The notes beneath the pieces were generated by a model that saw nothing but the letters and a program-made list of their open reading frames with translations, did not search any database and was not told the origin of the DNA. Positions 1 to 10,913 of a stretch of DNA of 64,000 nt are shown piece by piece; the first letter of the stretch is position 1; each line of letters starts with the position of its first letter. Origin of the DNA: Rhododendron vialii (lineage: Eukaryota; Streptophyta; Magnoliopsida; Ericales; Ericaceae); assembly GCF_030253575.1 (NCBI RefSeq), contig NC_080568.1:29694001-29758000 (forward strand). The letters are read 5' to 3'. A program made the translations under genes and the position numbers.

Positions 1-102
1 GGTCTTCAAAGGTACATCAAGAAAATCTTTACATATTTCCTTTAAAGGTGGCCGCAAATTCTTTTAATCGTACAAATAGGTGATTTTGATGATTTTCTGA
101 AG

Positions 103-3100
103 TTTCCAAGAAGGCGGTTGTTCGCCTAAATTTTTGATAATTGATGATGGATGGCAAGAGACAGTAAATGAATTCCACAAGGAAGGAGAACCACTTATCG
201 AAGGAACTCAGTGAGTTTTCTCTTTTATTGGATCATGCACCTCAAGGCTGGGTTGGATCTTAGATTTTTATGGATGGAAAAGAAAGGAAATGAAACCAAA
301 GATATTCCAACACATGCAAACTTTTTCCTCTCTCTTCCCCTTTCATTTTCTTTACCCTTTCAAGTACTGCCACGTATCCAAGATTCAAACACAGCCTAAA
401 GGATCTGGGGTTCATTTGATTAATCCATGTGCTCATGACTTTTGATTGATAGGTTTGCAACCAGATTAGTAGACATCAAAGAAAACAGCAAGTTTAAGGC
501 CTCAGGCTCGGATAACTCTTGCATTGATCTCAAAGAGTTCATTGAAACCATAAAAGAGAAATATGGCTTGAAGTAAGAACCAAATTTGTATGCGTTTTCT
601 CATCTTCTGTTCATTGAAATTTCTTTGCAGATACAATATTCATTCACTTGGTGCAGATATGTTTACATGTGGCATGCTTTAGCCGGTTACTGGGGAGGAC
701 TCCTTCCTTCATCTGAAAACTTGAAGAAGTACAATCCGAAGATTGCATATCCGGTTCAGTCACCAGGGAACCTAGGGAATATAACGGACATAGTACTGGA
801 CAGCTTGGAAAAATATGGAGTTGGGGTTATTGACCCTGAAAAGGTTTATGACTTCTACAACGATCAACACAGCTACCTTGCTAGTAGCGGTGTTGATGGT
901 GTCAAAGTTGATGTCCAAAATTTGATGGAAACCTTAGGCTCAGGCCTCGGTGGTAGAGTCTCGGTTACTAGACAATATCAACAGGCACTCGAAGAATCAA
1001 TTTCCAAAAATTTCGCAGACAATAACCTGATTGCTTGCATGTGTCACAACACGGATTCCATATACAGGTTTTTTCAATCCCCGCAATTTTCTTTCAAAGT
1101 ATTAGAAATTTTTATTGTTAATTGTGTTTCTGATTGTTTATTTTTGCGCCAGTTCAAAGAAGAGTGCTACAGCAAGAGCATCAGAGGATTTCATGCCTAA
1201 TGAACCAACATTTCAGAGCCTACATATTGCATCTGTGGCCTTTAACAGTCTTCTTCTGGGGGAGATTGTGGTGCCAGATTGGGACATGTTCCATGTATGG
1301 TCCTTTTGCGGCTTGATTAACATTTTAATATCTGAAATGATGTGGCCTTAGGTTCTTTCCTTTTGATCCGAAAAACCAACCATTGTGGCTTATAGTTCCA
1401 AAACTTCCACTATCACATCAATCTGTATCAACTTTTGACGTAGAAATCATGCAACATCTCCAAACCTGGAAAAAACAAAAAACTAGCCATGAAATCTGAT
1501 AGAAGTAACAATTTTGTAGCGTGAAACCATAGAGATTTCAACAGGTAAGTGTTGTTGTGGCTCTTTATTTTCAGAGCAACCATAACACTGCAGACTTCCA
1601 TGGTGCAGCAAGAGCAATCGGTGGATGTGCCGTATACGTAAGGTGAGCCACTGTAAGAAATGAGATATGGTTTCATTCTTATCGACGTGCGAATGAAAAT
1701 TATTACATGGATCTTAATTACCTTATAATTTCGCAGCGACAAGCCAGGAGAACATGACTTTGAAATTCTCCGAAAACTTGTGCTGCCTGATGGATCTATA
1801 CTAAGAGCTAAATATGCAGGGCGACCAACAAGAGATTGCTTGTTTCAGGATCCAGTAATGGATGGAAAAAGGTAAACAACTAAACATATTGATAGAAGTA
1901 TCCCTTTTGTATAAGTATCCCTTCGGGGACATCAGATAAAATTGGAACGATGTAGACTATTTATATAGCCTTCATAGTCCTAAAGTCACTTTCTTTTTGT
2001 GCAACAGTTTGTTCAAGATATGGAACATGAATAAGTTATCAGGAGTGGTAGGTGTTTTCAATTGCCAAGGAGCCGGTAGCTGGCTAATGAAACAGGTGGC
2101 ACAAGAGGTGACGAACTTGACATCCACAGCTAAACCTCTATCAGCTCGGATTAGTCCTCTCCATGTTGAATTTCTTGAGGAAGTCGCGGGGGGAGATTGG
2201 AGTGGAGATTGTGCAGTTTATGCATTCAACTCAGGTTTAACTCATGATTTTGTCACATTAATTATAACACAAATAGGATGTCTAAACAGAAATTGATATC
2301 AGATTCATGTGACATTCGCAATTTAAAATTAGAAGCTATATTGGCATTGATGTATTGTCTTGACATTTGGGTTGCAGTTTCCGGAAATCAGTTTCATCTT
2401 ACATTTTTCAGAAGCTGTTGCTGAAAATAAAAACCTTATGGTTCTCAAAACTTACTCATTTTTAGTAGAAATTGTATTTGAAAATATTATAAAATAGGTT
2501 ATTTTCCTTTAATAAAAAAAACTTAGAAAATAAGAATTGAATGCCTGAAGTTCCAACATTTTCCCAGAAAACTGATTCTTAAAACTGCAACCAAACGTCG
2601 GTACTTCAATATCATTAGTATTTCTGAAACATACTAATCAGACTGATGCTAAAACTTTCTTTTACGGCAGGATCTCTTTCAAAAGTTCCAAACAAAGAAA
2701 GCCTTGAAGTGTCACTAGATGTCCTAAAATGTGAAATATTCACCATATCCCCTATTAAGGTTAGTTCTCTAACCCATCCTCGTTTTCTTTTGGTTTCTTG
2801 TCCTTTGGTTTTGGAATCTGTCCTAACATGGCTATTGGATAAAACCAGGTTTACAATCAGAACATTCACTTCGCGCCAATCGGTTTACTTGACATGTACA
2901 ACTCAGGAGGGGCAACAGAGTCTCTGAACTGCTCACTAGATCCTAAAGGGTGCTCAATAAAGATCAAAGCACGGGGATGTGACCGTTTTGGAGCCTATTC
3001 AAACACGAAACCGTTGTGTTGTAAGGTGGATATGAAGGAGGAGGAGTTCACTTACATCGTTGAGGACGGATTGCTGACATTGGAACTTGAAGGAGAATGC

Positions 3101-3130
3101 AGTTTGAAAGAGATTGAAGTTTCCTATTGA
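103..3130 (+). CDS. Raffinose synthase / alkaline alpha-galactosidase (SIP) family protein, 5' end missing
   Basis: Glycoside hydrolase family 36 enzyme of the raffinose-synthase/seed-imbibition type, which handles galactosyl groups of galactinol, raffinose or stachyose. Exons read as 103-210, 453-572, 657-1067, 1153-1294, 1575-1642, 1737-1871, 2008-2234, 2671-2759 and 2849-3130; all junctions are GT-AG and keep frame. Visible landmarks are [10 protein letters not shown] in the first exon, [16 protein letters not shown] with the predicted nucleophile Asp, RASEDF with the predicted acid/base Asp, PDWDMFH, and [20 protein letters not shown]. The C-terminus ([15 protein letters not shown] to SLKEIEVSY) matches the end of the family. 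The start codon and N-terminal beta-sandwich lie left of the window. An in-frame stop at 98-100 places the first visible acceptor at 101-102. Raffinose synthase and alkaline alpha-galactosidase activity cannot be told apart from sequence; the closest family members I recall are Arabidopsis SIP1/SIP2. Confidence 0.9.
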
Positions 3131-4474
3131 AATTGTCAAATGTGTCTCCTATTTTCATCACATGAGCTCTACAAAGAAGTTTTACAACATAAGTGAGCTA
3201 TGTTAAGAAAGTAAAGAACAAAGGAGCTCAAATTTGAGTGTTTTGGATTGCTTTACACGTTTGTTAATCTTCTTGTTCTTTTATTGCATTTTCTTTGCAT
3301 TGAATGATGTAATTGGCAAGAGCCTTAGTAGATGAATAAGTATTGAATGGTCCAGAGGGACCGTAACATGGTGCCCTTACTCCGTTAGAAATTCACGTGG
3401 ATTCCACAACTAAGTGTATGGGTCTCACGAAAATATGTATGCGATTGTGAAGATGTAAGACCACCGAGTCGGTTAGCCATGCTTGTCTTGGTGCAATATG
3501 GCTAACTAAGAACTTGATTAAGTAAATCAGCAATATCAGGTTCAAGATTCAAATGGGGAAACCATTTTACCACTCCCCCTTCCTTTTGTATCTTCATTAA
3601 ATTAATGCCAATGGAGTGTAATATCGTATATTTCTCAACTACATAGAAATTCATTATCTGTGGAAATGGAACATTATTTCATTTGTTTTTTCCCCCTATT
3701 TACCTTATCCTAACCAATGTAATAAGAAAACACAACAATACCTTTTTGGGGAAAGATAATTTTAGGAGAGATTTTCAAAATTTATGAAAAGATTAGACCA
3801 AATTTGGAAGATGTAATTTCAACAAATAAAAAAAGTAAAATAAGCATTTACACCAAATAAAAAATAAATAGATTACCAGACAACTTTTTGAAATACATAA
3901 AGGTAAACAAAAACTTTTTTTCCTCAATTAAGGGGGAAAGGGGACTAGGCGTAACAAACCATCCTTGAACGTGACCATAGGGACTCCAAACCCGCAAGGG
4001 GGCTCCCGAAAGAGACCCAAAACCCATAGATGCGCACCGCCCCATCCGAAACCAAAGATGGCAATTGGAGACGGATTATGAGTTTCAAACGTGAACAAGA
4101 GAGTGTCGACACGCCTCGAACCCATAACGACACAAGAGTAGTCAAACCCAATGGGAGTAACCCGTTGCCTTTTTGTCTACCCCGGCTGGTTAAACAAAAA
4201 CTTTTTGCTTCCCTAACGTGACACTGACGTTTAAGAGACCTGAAATGGGCCAACAACACCCAGCCCACTATCCTTTTGAAAACATGGGCCGTCCACCCTA
4301 CAGAATACCTAAGGAGGCCCATATGGACAGCCCATTGGATCCTCCGCCGCTTTGTTTGTTGACCTTCTCTCTCCTCTCTCCCTTCTCTTTCTTCTTCCCT
4401 ACCCGTTCCCTTATCCTCACTCCTCTCCCCCGTAAACCCTCCTCCCTTCTCTCTCTCTCTTTCTCTCTAACACA
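3131..4474. other. Intergenic spacer between the SIP and cpRNP genes
   Basis: No supported gene. It holds the SIP 3' untranslated region (about 3131-3340), AT-rich DNA to 3900, and an unidentified stretch of more even composition at 3930-4210 with no recognisable domain on either strand. From 4366 to 4474 the top strand is strongly pyrimidine-rich (runs of CT), which suits the 5' leader and core promoter of the next gene. Confidence 0.6.
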
Positions 4475-7400
4475 ATGTCTTCTGCACTTGCACCCACAGT
4501 AATCAACCCCTTATCAACATCAAACGGCTTCCTAATCTCACTCCCATCAATCTTCACCACAAAAACCTCACCACACCCATGTCTCTCAATACCACCAAAA
4601 GCCATCAAACTCCACCTCCTCTCTCTCTCCTCCCACTCTTCCTTCTTCTCTCTCAAGAAAAAAAGCCAGTCTTTGAAACTGGTCCCTTTCGTTGCCAGAA
4701 CCTCGGATTGGGCCCAACAAGAAGAGGATGACACGGCAGTGGTCGATGAAGAAGAAGAAGAAGAGTTCAGTTGGGGTGAGGGGGAAAAAGTAGAGGCGGT
4801 TGGAGAGACTGATGAGGAGGGGTTTGTGGGGGGAGGACAGGAGTATCAAGAACCAAATGAGGAGGCCAAGCTCTTTGTTGGGAATTTGCCTTGGGAGTTT
4901 GATAGTGAGAAGTTGGCTCAGTTTTTTGACCAGGCGGGTGTTGTCGAGGTTGCAGAGGTATAATTTTTCTCTTTTGGGTACCTCTAGTGTGTATTTTTTG
5001 TTGCTATTTGTATGATTTGGTTGAAATTTGGAAAAATTATGAGGTTATTTGGAATTTGCCTTTTGACTTTGGTATTGAGAAATTAGCTCAGTGTTTTGAC
5101 CAGGTGGGTGTTGTTGGGGTTGAAGAGGTAAAGCTATGGTCTTTGTTTTTGACATTTTGTTGCTGTTTGTATGATTACTTCATAGCACAAGATTGAGCAT
5201 ATTGTTGACATTTGAAATATCTATTGGGTTATTGGGGATTTGCCTTGTGATTTTGATAGTGAGAAATCAGCTCAGTTCTTTTACCAGGCGGGTGTTGTTG
5301 AGGTTGACCAGGTGGGTGTTGTTGAGGTTGCTGGGGTAAAATTAATTGCTCATTTGGTTGCTCAAGTTTGTGTATTCTGTTCCTGTTTGTATGATTCATG
5401 GCGTCTTTTTTGATACCTCCACTCGGAAATAAAGTCTTCAATTGAGATTCAAAGGCGGCCCATTGTTAGGCTGATCTTTATTTCCAATTATCCGACTAAT
5501 GACATTTGTCTATATGTCACCGCCTGTTTACTGGTTTGAAGTTTTATTCATTGCAATAGCTCAAGATGTGGTATATACTTGTAATTTGGATGGATGGTTT
5601 CTGGGGTTATTGGGAGAACTTTTACGGACTTTTCTTTAGGGTTTTTTGTATTGTTGAGAATCGAGAGTGCAGAGATAAAACTGTGCTCATTTGGTACTTA
5701 TAGTTTGTCTATTTTTGTTGATATTTGTATTATTTAGATGGGATCTTTTTTCAGGGATACAGTTTTATTCATTCAATAGCTCAAGATTGGGTATATTGTT
5801 GTACTTTGGATGATTTATTCGCTTATTGGGAGATTTTTTCTATGTATTTTTTGTGGTTTTTAGTAGTGTTGGGAATTGAAAGTGCAGAGATATTATTCGA
5901 CTCATTTTGGAGGGTTGAATGCATTAACATGGGTGGGTTTTAGCTTTTGGGTATTATTGAGTTTGCATTTAGTTCTATACATTTGAGGAGCTCAAGCTGT
6001 GTAATTTGTTGGCATTATGGGGTCGTGGGGAGAAGTTGTGATGCTGGTGGGTTTGTTGGGCTTTTGGTGCTGTTGAGTAGTTCAAGGCTGTGTATCTTGT
6101 TGAAATTTGGATGCATTATGGGTTCTTTGGGAGACTTTTGATATGGCTGGGTTTTGGTCTTCAGTATTGCTGGGTTGAAGTTCTATTCCTTTTAATATTG
6201 TATATTTTGTTGAAGTCCCTATCATTTATGGGGTCTCTGGACACTTTTGATATCGGTGGATTTTGTGGGGTTGGTGTTGTCGAGATGGCAGAGGTAAAGT
6301 TCTTTCCATTTTAGTTTCTCGTGCTTGTGTATTTTATTGATATATGATTCATGGGGTCTTTGGGTGATTTCTGATGTGGGCTTTTTGGCATTGTTGGATT
6401 TTGGAGGTAAAGTCTTGCTTGGGTCTTTCTTTTTGGTCCCCAATGTATGGCTCTAATTTCCTTCTCCTCCCTCATCTAGACATTGAGTCAATTTTGTCCC
6501 TAATGGTACAACTCTGTTTTTATTAGTGTAGTCTTGGAAAATTATTGATTTTTGTGAGTTTTGGGTTTTGGTACTCTTCAGATTGCTGAGATAAAGTTCA
6601 AGCTTGTGTTTTGTTGGAATTAGATGAGTTATTGGGTCTCAGGGAGATTTTGATGTAGGTGTGTGTTGTGCTTTGAGTTGTTATGTTTTAGATTGCCGAG
6701 ATAAAGTTCTATTCCTTTTTGTGGCTCAAACTTGTTTATGGTTGAGCTTGGGGAAGTAAAGTTCTATTCCTTTTAGTTACCCAAGCTTGAGAGTTTTGTT
6801 GAATTTTGGATGTATAATGGGGTCATTGGGGGATTTTGACGTGAGTGGATTTTGGGCATGGTTGAGATCGCAAAGGTACTTTCACTATTTATTTTAGTAG
6901 CTGAAGCATTTGTATTTTTTTGAAGTTTGGATGAATTATGGGGTCTTTGGGACATTTTGGAATTGAAGGCTTTTGTGTTTCTTTTGTTGTTGGTATTTTT
7001 GGGGTTGTAGTGAAGTTCTATTCATTTTCTACTAGTTCAAACTTCAAACTTGTGTATGCTGTTCATATTTGTGTGATTTATGGGGTCCTTACTAGATTTT
7101 TGATGTGAGTGGGTTGGTTTCTTTCGCCTTTTCCCCTTCTTTTTTAGGTAATTTACAATAGGGAGACCGATCAGAGTCGCGGGTTCGGATTTGTGACAAT
7201 GAGCACTGTTGAAGAAGCTGAGAAGGCCGCGGAAATGTTCAATCGTTATGTAAGTTGGTTACAGTAGCTTAAATTACGTTTGTGTGTATAGATACAACAT
7301 GTTTTGGTTATTATTAGCGATTTATGTATCCCAACACAATACCGAAACACATGCACGCGCGCTCTTACACAGATATATTTCGTAATTAGGTTAAACATGT

Positions 7401-9024
7401 TGACAATTGCAACTTTGTGACAACCTAAGAATGAAATGCTTCTGGAATAGGAGATGATTGGTTCGGATGTGCCTTACATGATGGCGAACTTCTCCGTAAT
7501 ATAGAAAATTACACTCTGACAAAACAATCAAACTAAGAAAGAAAAAGCAAACATTGTCATCATAACATGAAGCCAAGCAATCTCTGGTTTACATTCTGCG
7601 AACTAGTTGTGTTTGCAATGAAAAGGCTTCTAAAATTTACTTTTTGAAAGAGGGGATATTTCTAAGATGTACTTTCTGAAAAGCATTCTAAATTAAGAAT
7701 TTTTCCAAACATGAACCCTGCAAATATCATCGCTTTCCAAAAGTGAATGTCCACATCCACATCAAAGTTCTAAAAAAACAAAACTAGTTTTTTCTCAAAT
7801 GAACTGACGCAAAACAGAGAGGGAGAAAGGGAGAAAAAGACGCTGAAGGGCTGCACTGGCAGCCCTTAAAGACAAAGGCCCCAATGCCCACAACTTTAAT
7901 CAACTCAATTTCATAACTTATTTCTAACCCAATAAACTCACTGACACCTCTAATTCTAGGCTAATAACTCTTACTCCAATAAAGAAGAAAAACTAGAATC
8001 CTTGATAAAATAGGAAACCTAGCATGGGTTACTAACTTCTCTCTGTATTATTTATCAGTGTATGTAGCTTTTTCTGATGTCTTATTTTGTGAGATTTGAT
8101 TTTGTCATTGTGAACAGGATTTAAATGGAAGGTTTTTAACTGTGAACAAGGCTTCTCCAAAAGGATCACGGGCAGAACGCCCTCCTCGTGCGTTCGACCG
8201 CCCTCCTCGTGATTTTGGACCTAGTTTTAAACTCTATGTTGGTAACTTGCCATGGGACGTGGATAATGAAGGCCTTGAACAAGTATTCAGCGAACATGGT
8301 AAGGTGGTGGATGCTCGCGTGGTTTATGACAGGGAGAGTGGACGCTCAAGAGGTTTTGGATTTGTAACCATGTCAACTGAGGCCGAGATGAATGAAGCAG
8401 TTGCCAGCCTTGATGGACAGGTAATTCAATGTGGCTCTCTTTTGTTATGTGATTGATGTGACACACGTAAAGGCGAGAAGCACTGCCACACATTCTAGTC
8501 CTTTCATGCGATTGTCATTATGGTCGTTTTCTTTTCTAATAGCATCTCCAAAGCATTGAGTCATTTTTTTGGCTTGTTACTAAATTTGGGGAAAAATTGC
8601 TCCAATGTTACCAAAACCATTTCTTGACTTAGCACATCACATTCATTGGATTTCTTGTACCTTAAAGCCATTTTTAAGCCAAATCTGGCTTCATGAATGG
8701 GAAAGCCAACTTTTGGCTAATAAATTGGCATGCCATTGGAGTTGTATAGTTAGTTGGTAACTCTTGCCAAACTACGGCTGTAAAAAGAAAGATGTTCTAA
8801 CGAAATTCATTTCATTCATCCATACGGTCTGCATGGTAAGAACATTACAATGCAGATTGCAGTGACTCAAATGACTGGAGGGGACAAGTTAGATTTGTTG
8901 GACTTATATATTTCTCATTATTTCATGGGTTTCTGTCATTCCATTTATGGTGGTGATGCAGGAAATTGGCGGGAGGTCAATCAGAGTAAATGCTGCTGAG
9001 GAAAGACCAAGGCGCTCTTTTTGA
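4475..9024 (+). CDS. CP31A: Chloroplast ribonucleoprotein with two RRM domains (31 kDa type)
   Basis: Nuclear-encoded chloroplast RNA-binding protein. In Arabidopsis, CP31A and related cpRNPs stabilise chloroplast mRNAs and support RNA editing. Exons 4475-4957, 7148-7249, 8118-8420 and 8962-9024 join in phase to give about 316 residues. Residues 1 to about 75 are a Ser/Pro-rich transit peptide with almost no acidic residues. A short acidic linker follows (a run of Glu near residue 90). RRM1 has RNP2 LFVGNLPW near residue 131 and RNP1 RGFGFVTM in exon 2. RRM2 has LYVGNLPW and again RGFGFVTM in exon 3. The C-terminus ends EERPRRSF. The ATG is the first in a pyrimidine-rich leader and gives the expected transit peptide. 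Assignment to the CP31 subgroup rather than CP29/CP33 rests on the acidic linker and remembered sequences. Confidence 0.9.
4860..7080 (+). repeat. Degenerate tandem copies of the cpRNP exon 1 end plus donor, filling intron 1
   Basis: Intron 1 is about 2.2 kb and built from decayed copies of the last ~100 bases of exon 1 plus the first part of the intron. The real end (4860-4960) reads AATTTGCCTTGGGAGTTTGA ... GTTGCAGAGGTA. Clear copies begin near 5048 and 5235 and keep the RRM1-coding similarity. Later units keep mainly the motif resembling GCAGAGGTAAAGTTCTATTC and a following GCTCAAGCTTGTGTATTTTG (for example near 5665, 5885, 6290, 6405, 6590, 6700, 6755, 6870 and 7005). Spacing is irregular, about 50-330 bases. 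No copy makes a usable exon. Confidence 0.75.
8535..8790. mobile_element. Possible MITE in cpRNP intron 3
   Basis: The segment starts with AGCATCTCCAAAGCATTGAG and closes with CATTGGAGTTGTATAG, and is AT-rich and non-coding between. 'GCATCTCCAA' against 'TTGGAG' resembles the termini of common plant MITEs; a similar start (GGAGCATCTCCAACCAAAGA) occurs at 9618. I could not define a clean target-site duplication. Confidence 0.35.
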
Positions 9025-10913
9025 CTTGAAATGAGATGAATTCAAGTGCGTAAATCGTCTTTCATCTTTGAGGAGGAAAGAGAAGTGAACTCAAACACAG
9101 TTATTTCTTTCGTGCATGGGATTCATAGTGGTTGCAGTTTTGTTAGTTGTGATGTCTGATGGTGGTTGATTGTCGTCACATCAAGTACATTTATCAGCTT
9201 ATTCCTGTTTATTTCCAATACTGCTAGTTATTGTTTGTATCCTTCGTGATATTGGTATGAGATTGGAACTTGTTCACTTATTTAGAGATTTTGAAAGCAA
9301 ATTTCAGGTCCATCAGACTTGCTTCTTGTGTTTTGGGGAAACCCTTCTGCTATGCTTAATGCTGCCGGTCGTTGGAAGGTGATCTTTGACAGGCCTGCTG
9401 CTATGCGTAGTGATGCCAGTTTATTCTTGTTCTTTTCGTTGTTTTCCCCCATCTGTTGTGAAGCATTTACAGCATACGAGGTTTTTTGTATTTAGCTGTC
9501 TCCAGATGTGAAAGGCTGGTTTGTGCCATGATTCTGCTCTGGAATTTTCTCCCCTCTTTTCTCCAAATATACTGTCAGCTGCATTTGCTTTCTCCACACC
9601 AGCAAAAGCATTTGGAGCATCTCCAACCAAAGATGTCACATTTGATATGGCATGCCAAGTAGATAAATTGAGATCTGAGTCAACTCCAACCAAGATGTCA
9701 CTTGTCTAGGTGTCATTTGACGTCTCCCTTCTAATTCAAATTTTACATGTGATGTCAAAAGTTTTTTTATTACTCGTATTATTTACTCCCCAAGACTAGA
9801 AATTATTGTGAAAAAATACCTAAATAAGAAATTTGGCATATTGGTTGAAGTGAGTATTTTAGAGATGTCAAATTATAACATGTTCAATTGCCACGTAGTT
9901 CAAAAAAGTTGACATTTCACCTACTAATTTTTTTTTTTGTTTTGTTTTAAGCTGGTTAACCCTTGACCTTGTGATTTCTGAAACAGCCCATGTTACCTTG
10001 CTAACAAGGTAAGCCTGATTTGACTCTCTCTCTGTTTCTTAAGGGATGACAATTGACACCTAAACAGAACAATGGTGACAGTATCCACATATTGATTAGA
10101 GATAGGTTTAAACTTTAGCAATACTATTTACACAAAGTAGCTACTCTCCGAAATTTTACCTCTGAAATGCGAACCCCCTATACCTCAAAAAATCAAGGAG
10201 CTCAAGTGACATGCCGAGGAACCATGCTCCTAGATCTAGAAACCTAATTCAATTTGTCCTAGTTAATACTAAAAGGAAAAAGAACAAAAAATATGTACAA
10301 TCATTTTTGTGAGCTCAAGATGTTTCCCAAGAAAAGGAAGAAAAATAGGATCCGGTTCCCATCCAATTCATGTTTTGGACCGGAGAAGACAGTCATACCA
10401 TCCATTTGTGTAATCAACGGTTCAGATGTATTTTTAAACTTTGACCGGTAAGAGTTCGGAACCACTGAATCTACCAATGAACGATCACAATCACGACTGT
10501 CTCCTCTAGTCCAAAACATAGTCCAAAACATGGACCAGAGAGGAGCCGGATCCAAAAAACTATACCCTGCAAGGAAAATAAAGATGAGAATCAGTCTGAA
10601 CCACACCAAATCGTCCCTCCATGGACCAAAGTTTAGACATGGAATCATTCAGATACAGTTTCATCTGCAGTTCGTTTTCGTGCTCAAAAGAGATAAAGAA
10701 ATATCTTCAGGGCTGAAGTTTTTCTAAGGTATGAGCAAAGAGGATTTTAACAGCCAACCAGATAGATTCCAAGTAAAACAAGCATAAAAGGCATCTTCAG
10801 GACTTTCTGTAGATGTAGAATCTCACCTATACAATATGAACTTTACAAAAGGGAAGAAAAGAAAAAGAAAAGGTGGGTTTCGTCATACAGCCACTTCAGA
10901 TTTCCGGATAACA
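9025..10913. other. Convergent spacer between cpRNP (+) and PIMT (-)
   Basis: Contains the cpRNP 3' untranslated region (to about 9500), a possible MITE at about 9618-9910 with GCATCTCCAACC-type start, AT-rich DNA, a short inverted-repeat element at 10348-10553, and the PIMT 3' untranslated region (about 10700-10913). No additional coding region is supported. Confidence 0.6.
10348..10553. mobile_element. Small MITE-like element with GGATCCGG termini
   Basis: The left end reads GGATCCGGTTCCC and the right end GAGGAGCCGGATCC, whose reverse complement is GGATCCGGCTCCTC. These imperfect ~12-base inverted ends bound about 206 non-coding bases. Target-site duplication is unclear, so the superfamily is not assigned. 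Confidence 0.45.

Noticed and set aside
586-1200. 204-codon open frame starting MYAFSHLLF
   Set aside because: It runs through intron 2 and intron 3 of the SIP gene; the exon limits 657-1067 fit the family, the start does not.
4030-4325. Short frames on both strands in the more GC-rich patch before the cpRNP gene
   Set aside because: No homology I recognise, and several overlapping frames are equally long, as expected by chance.
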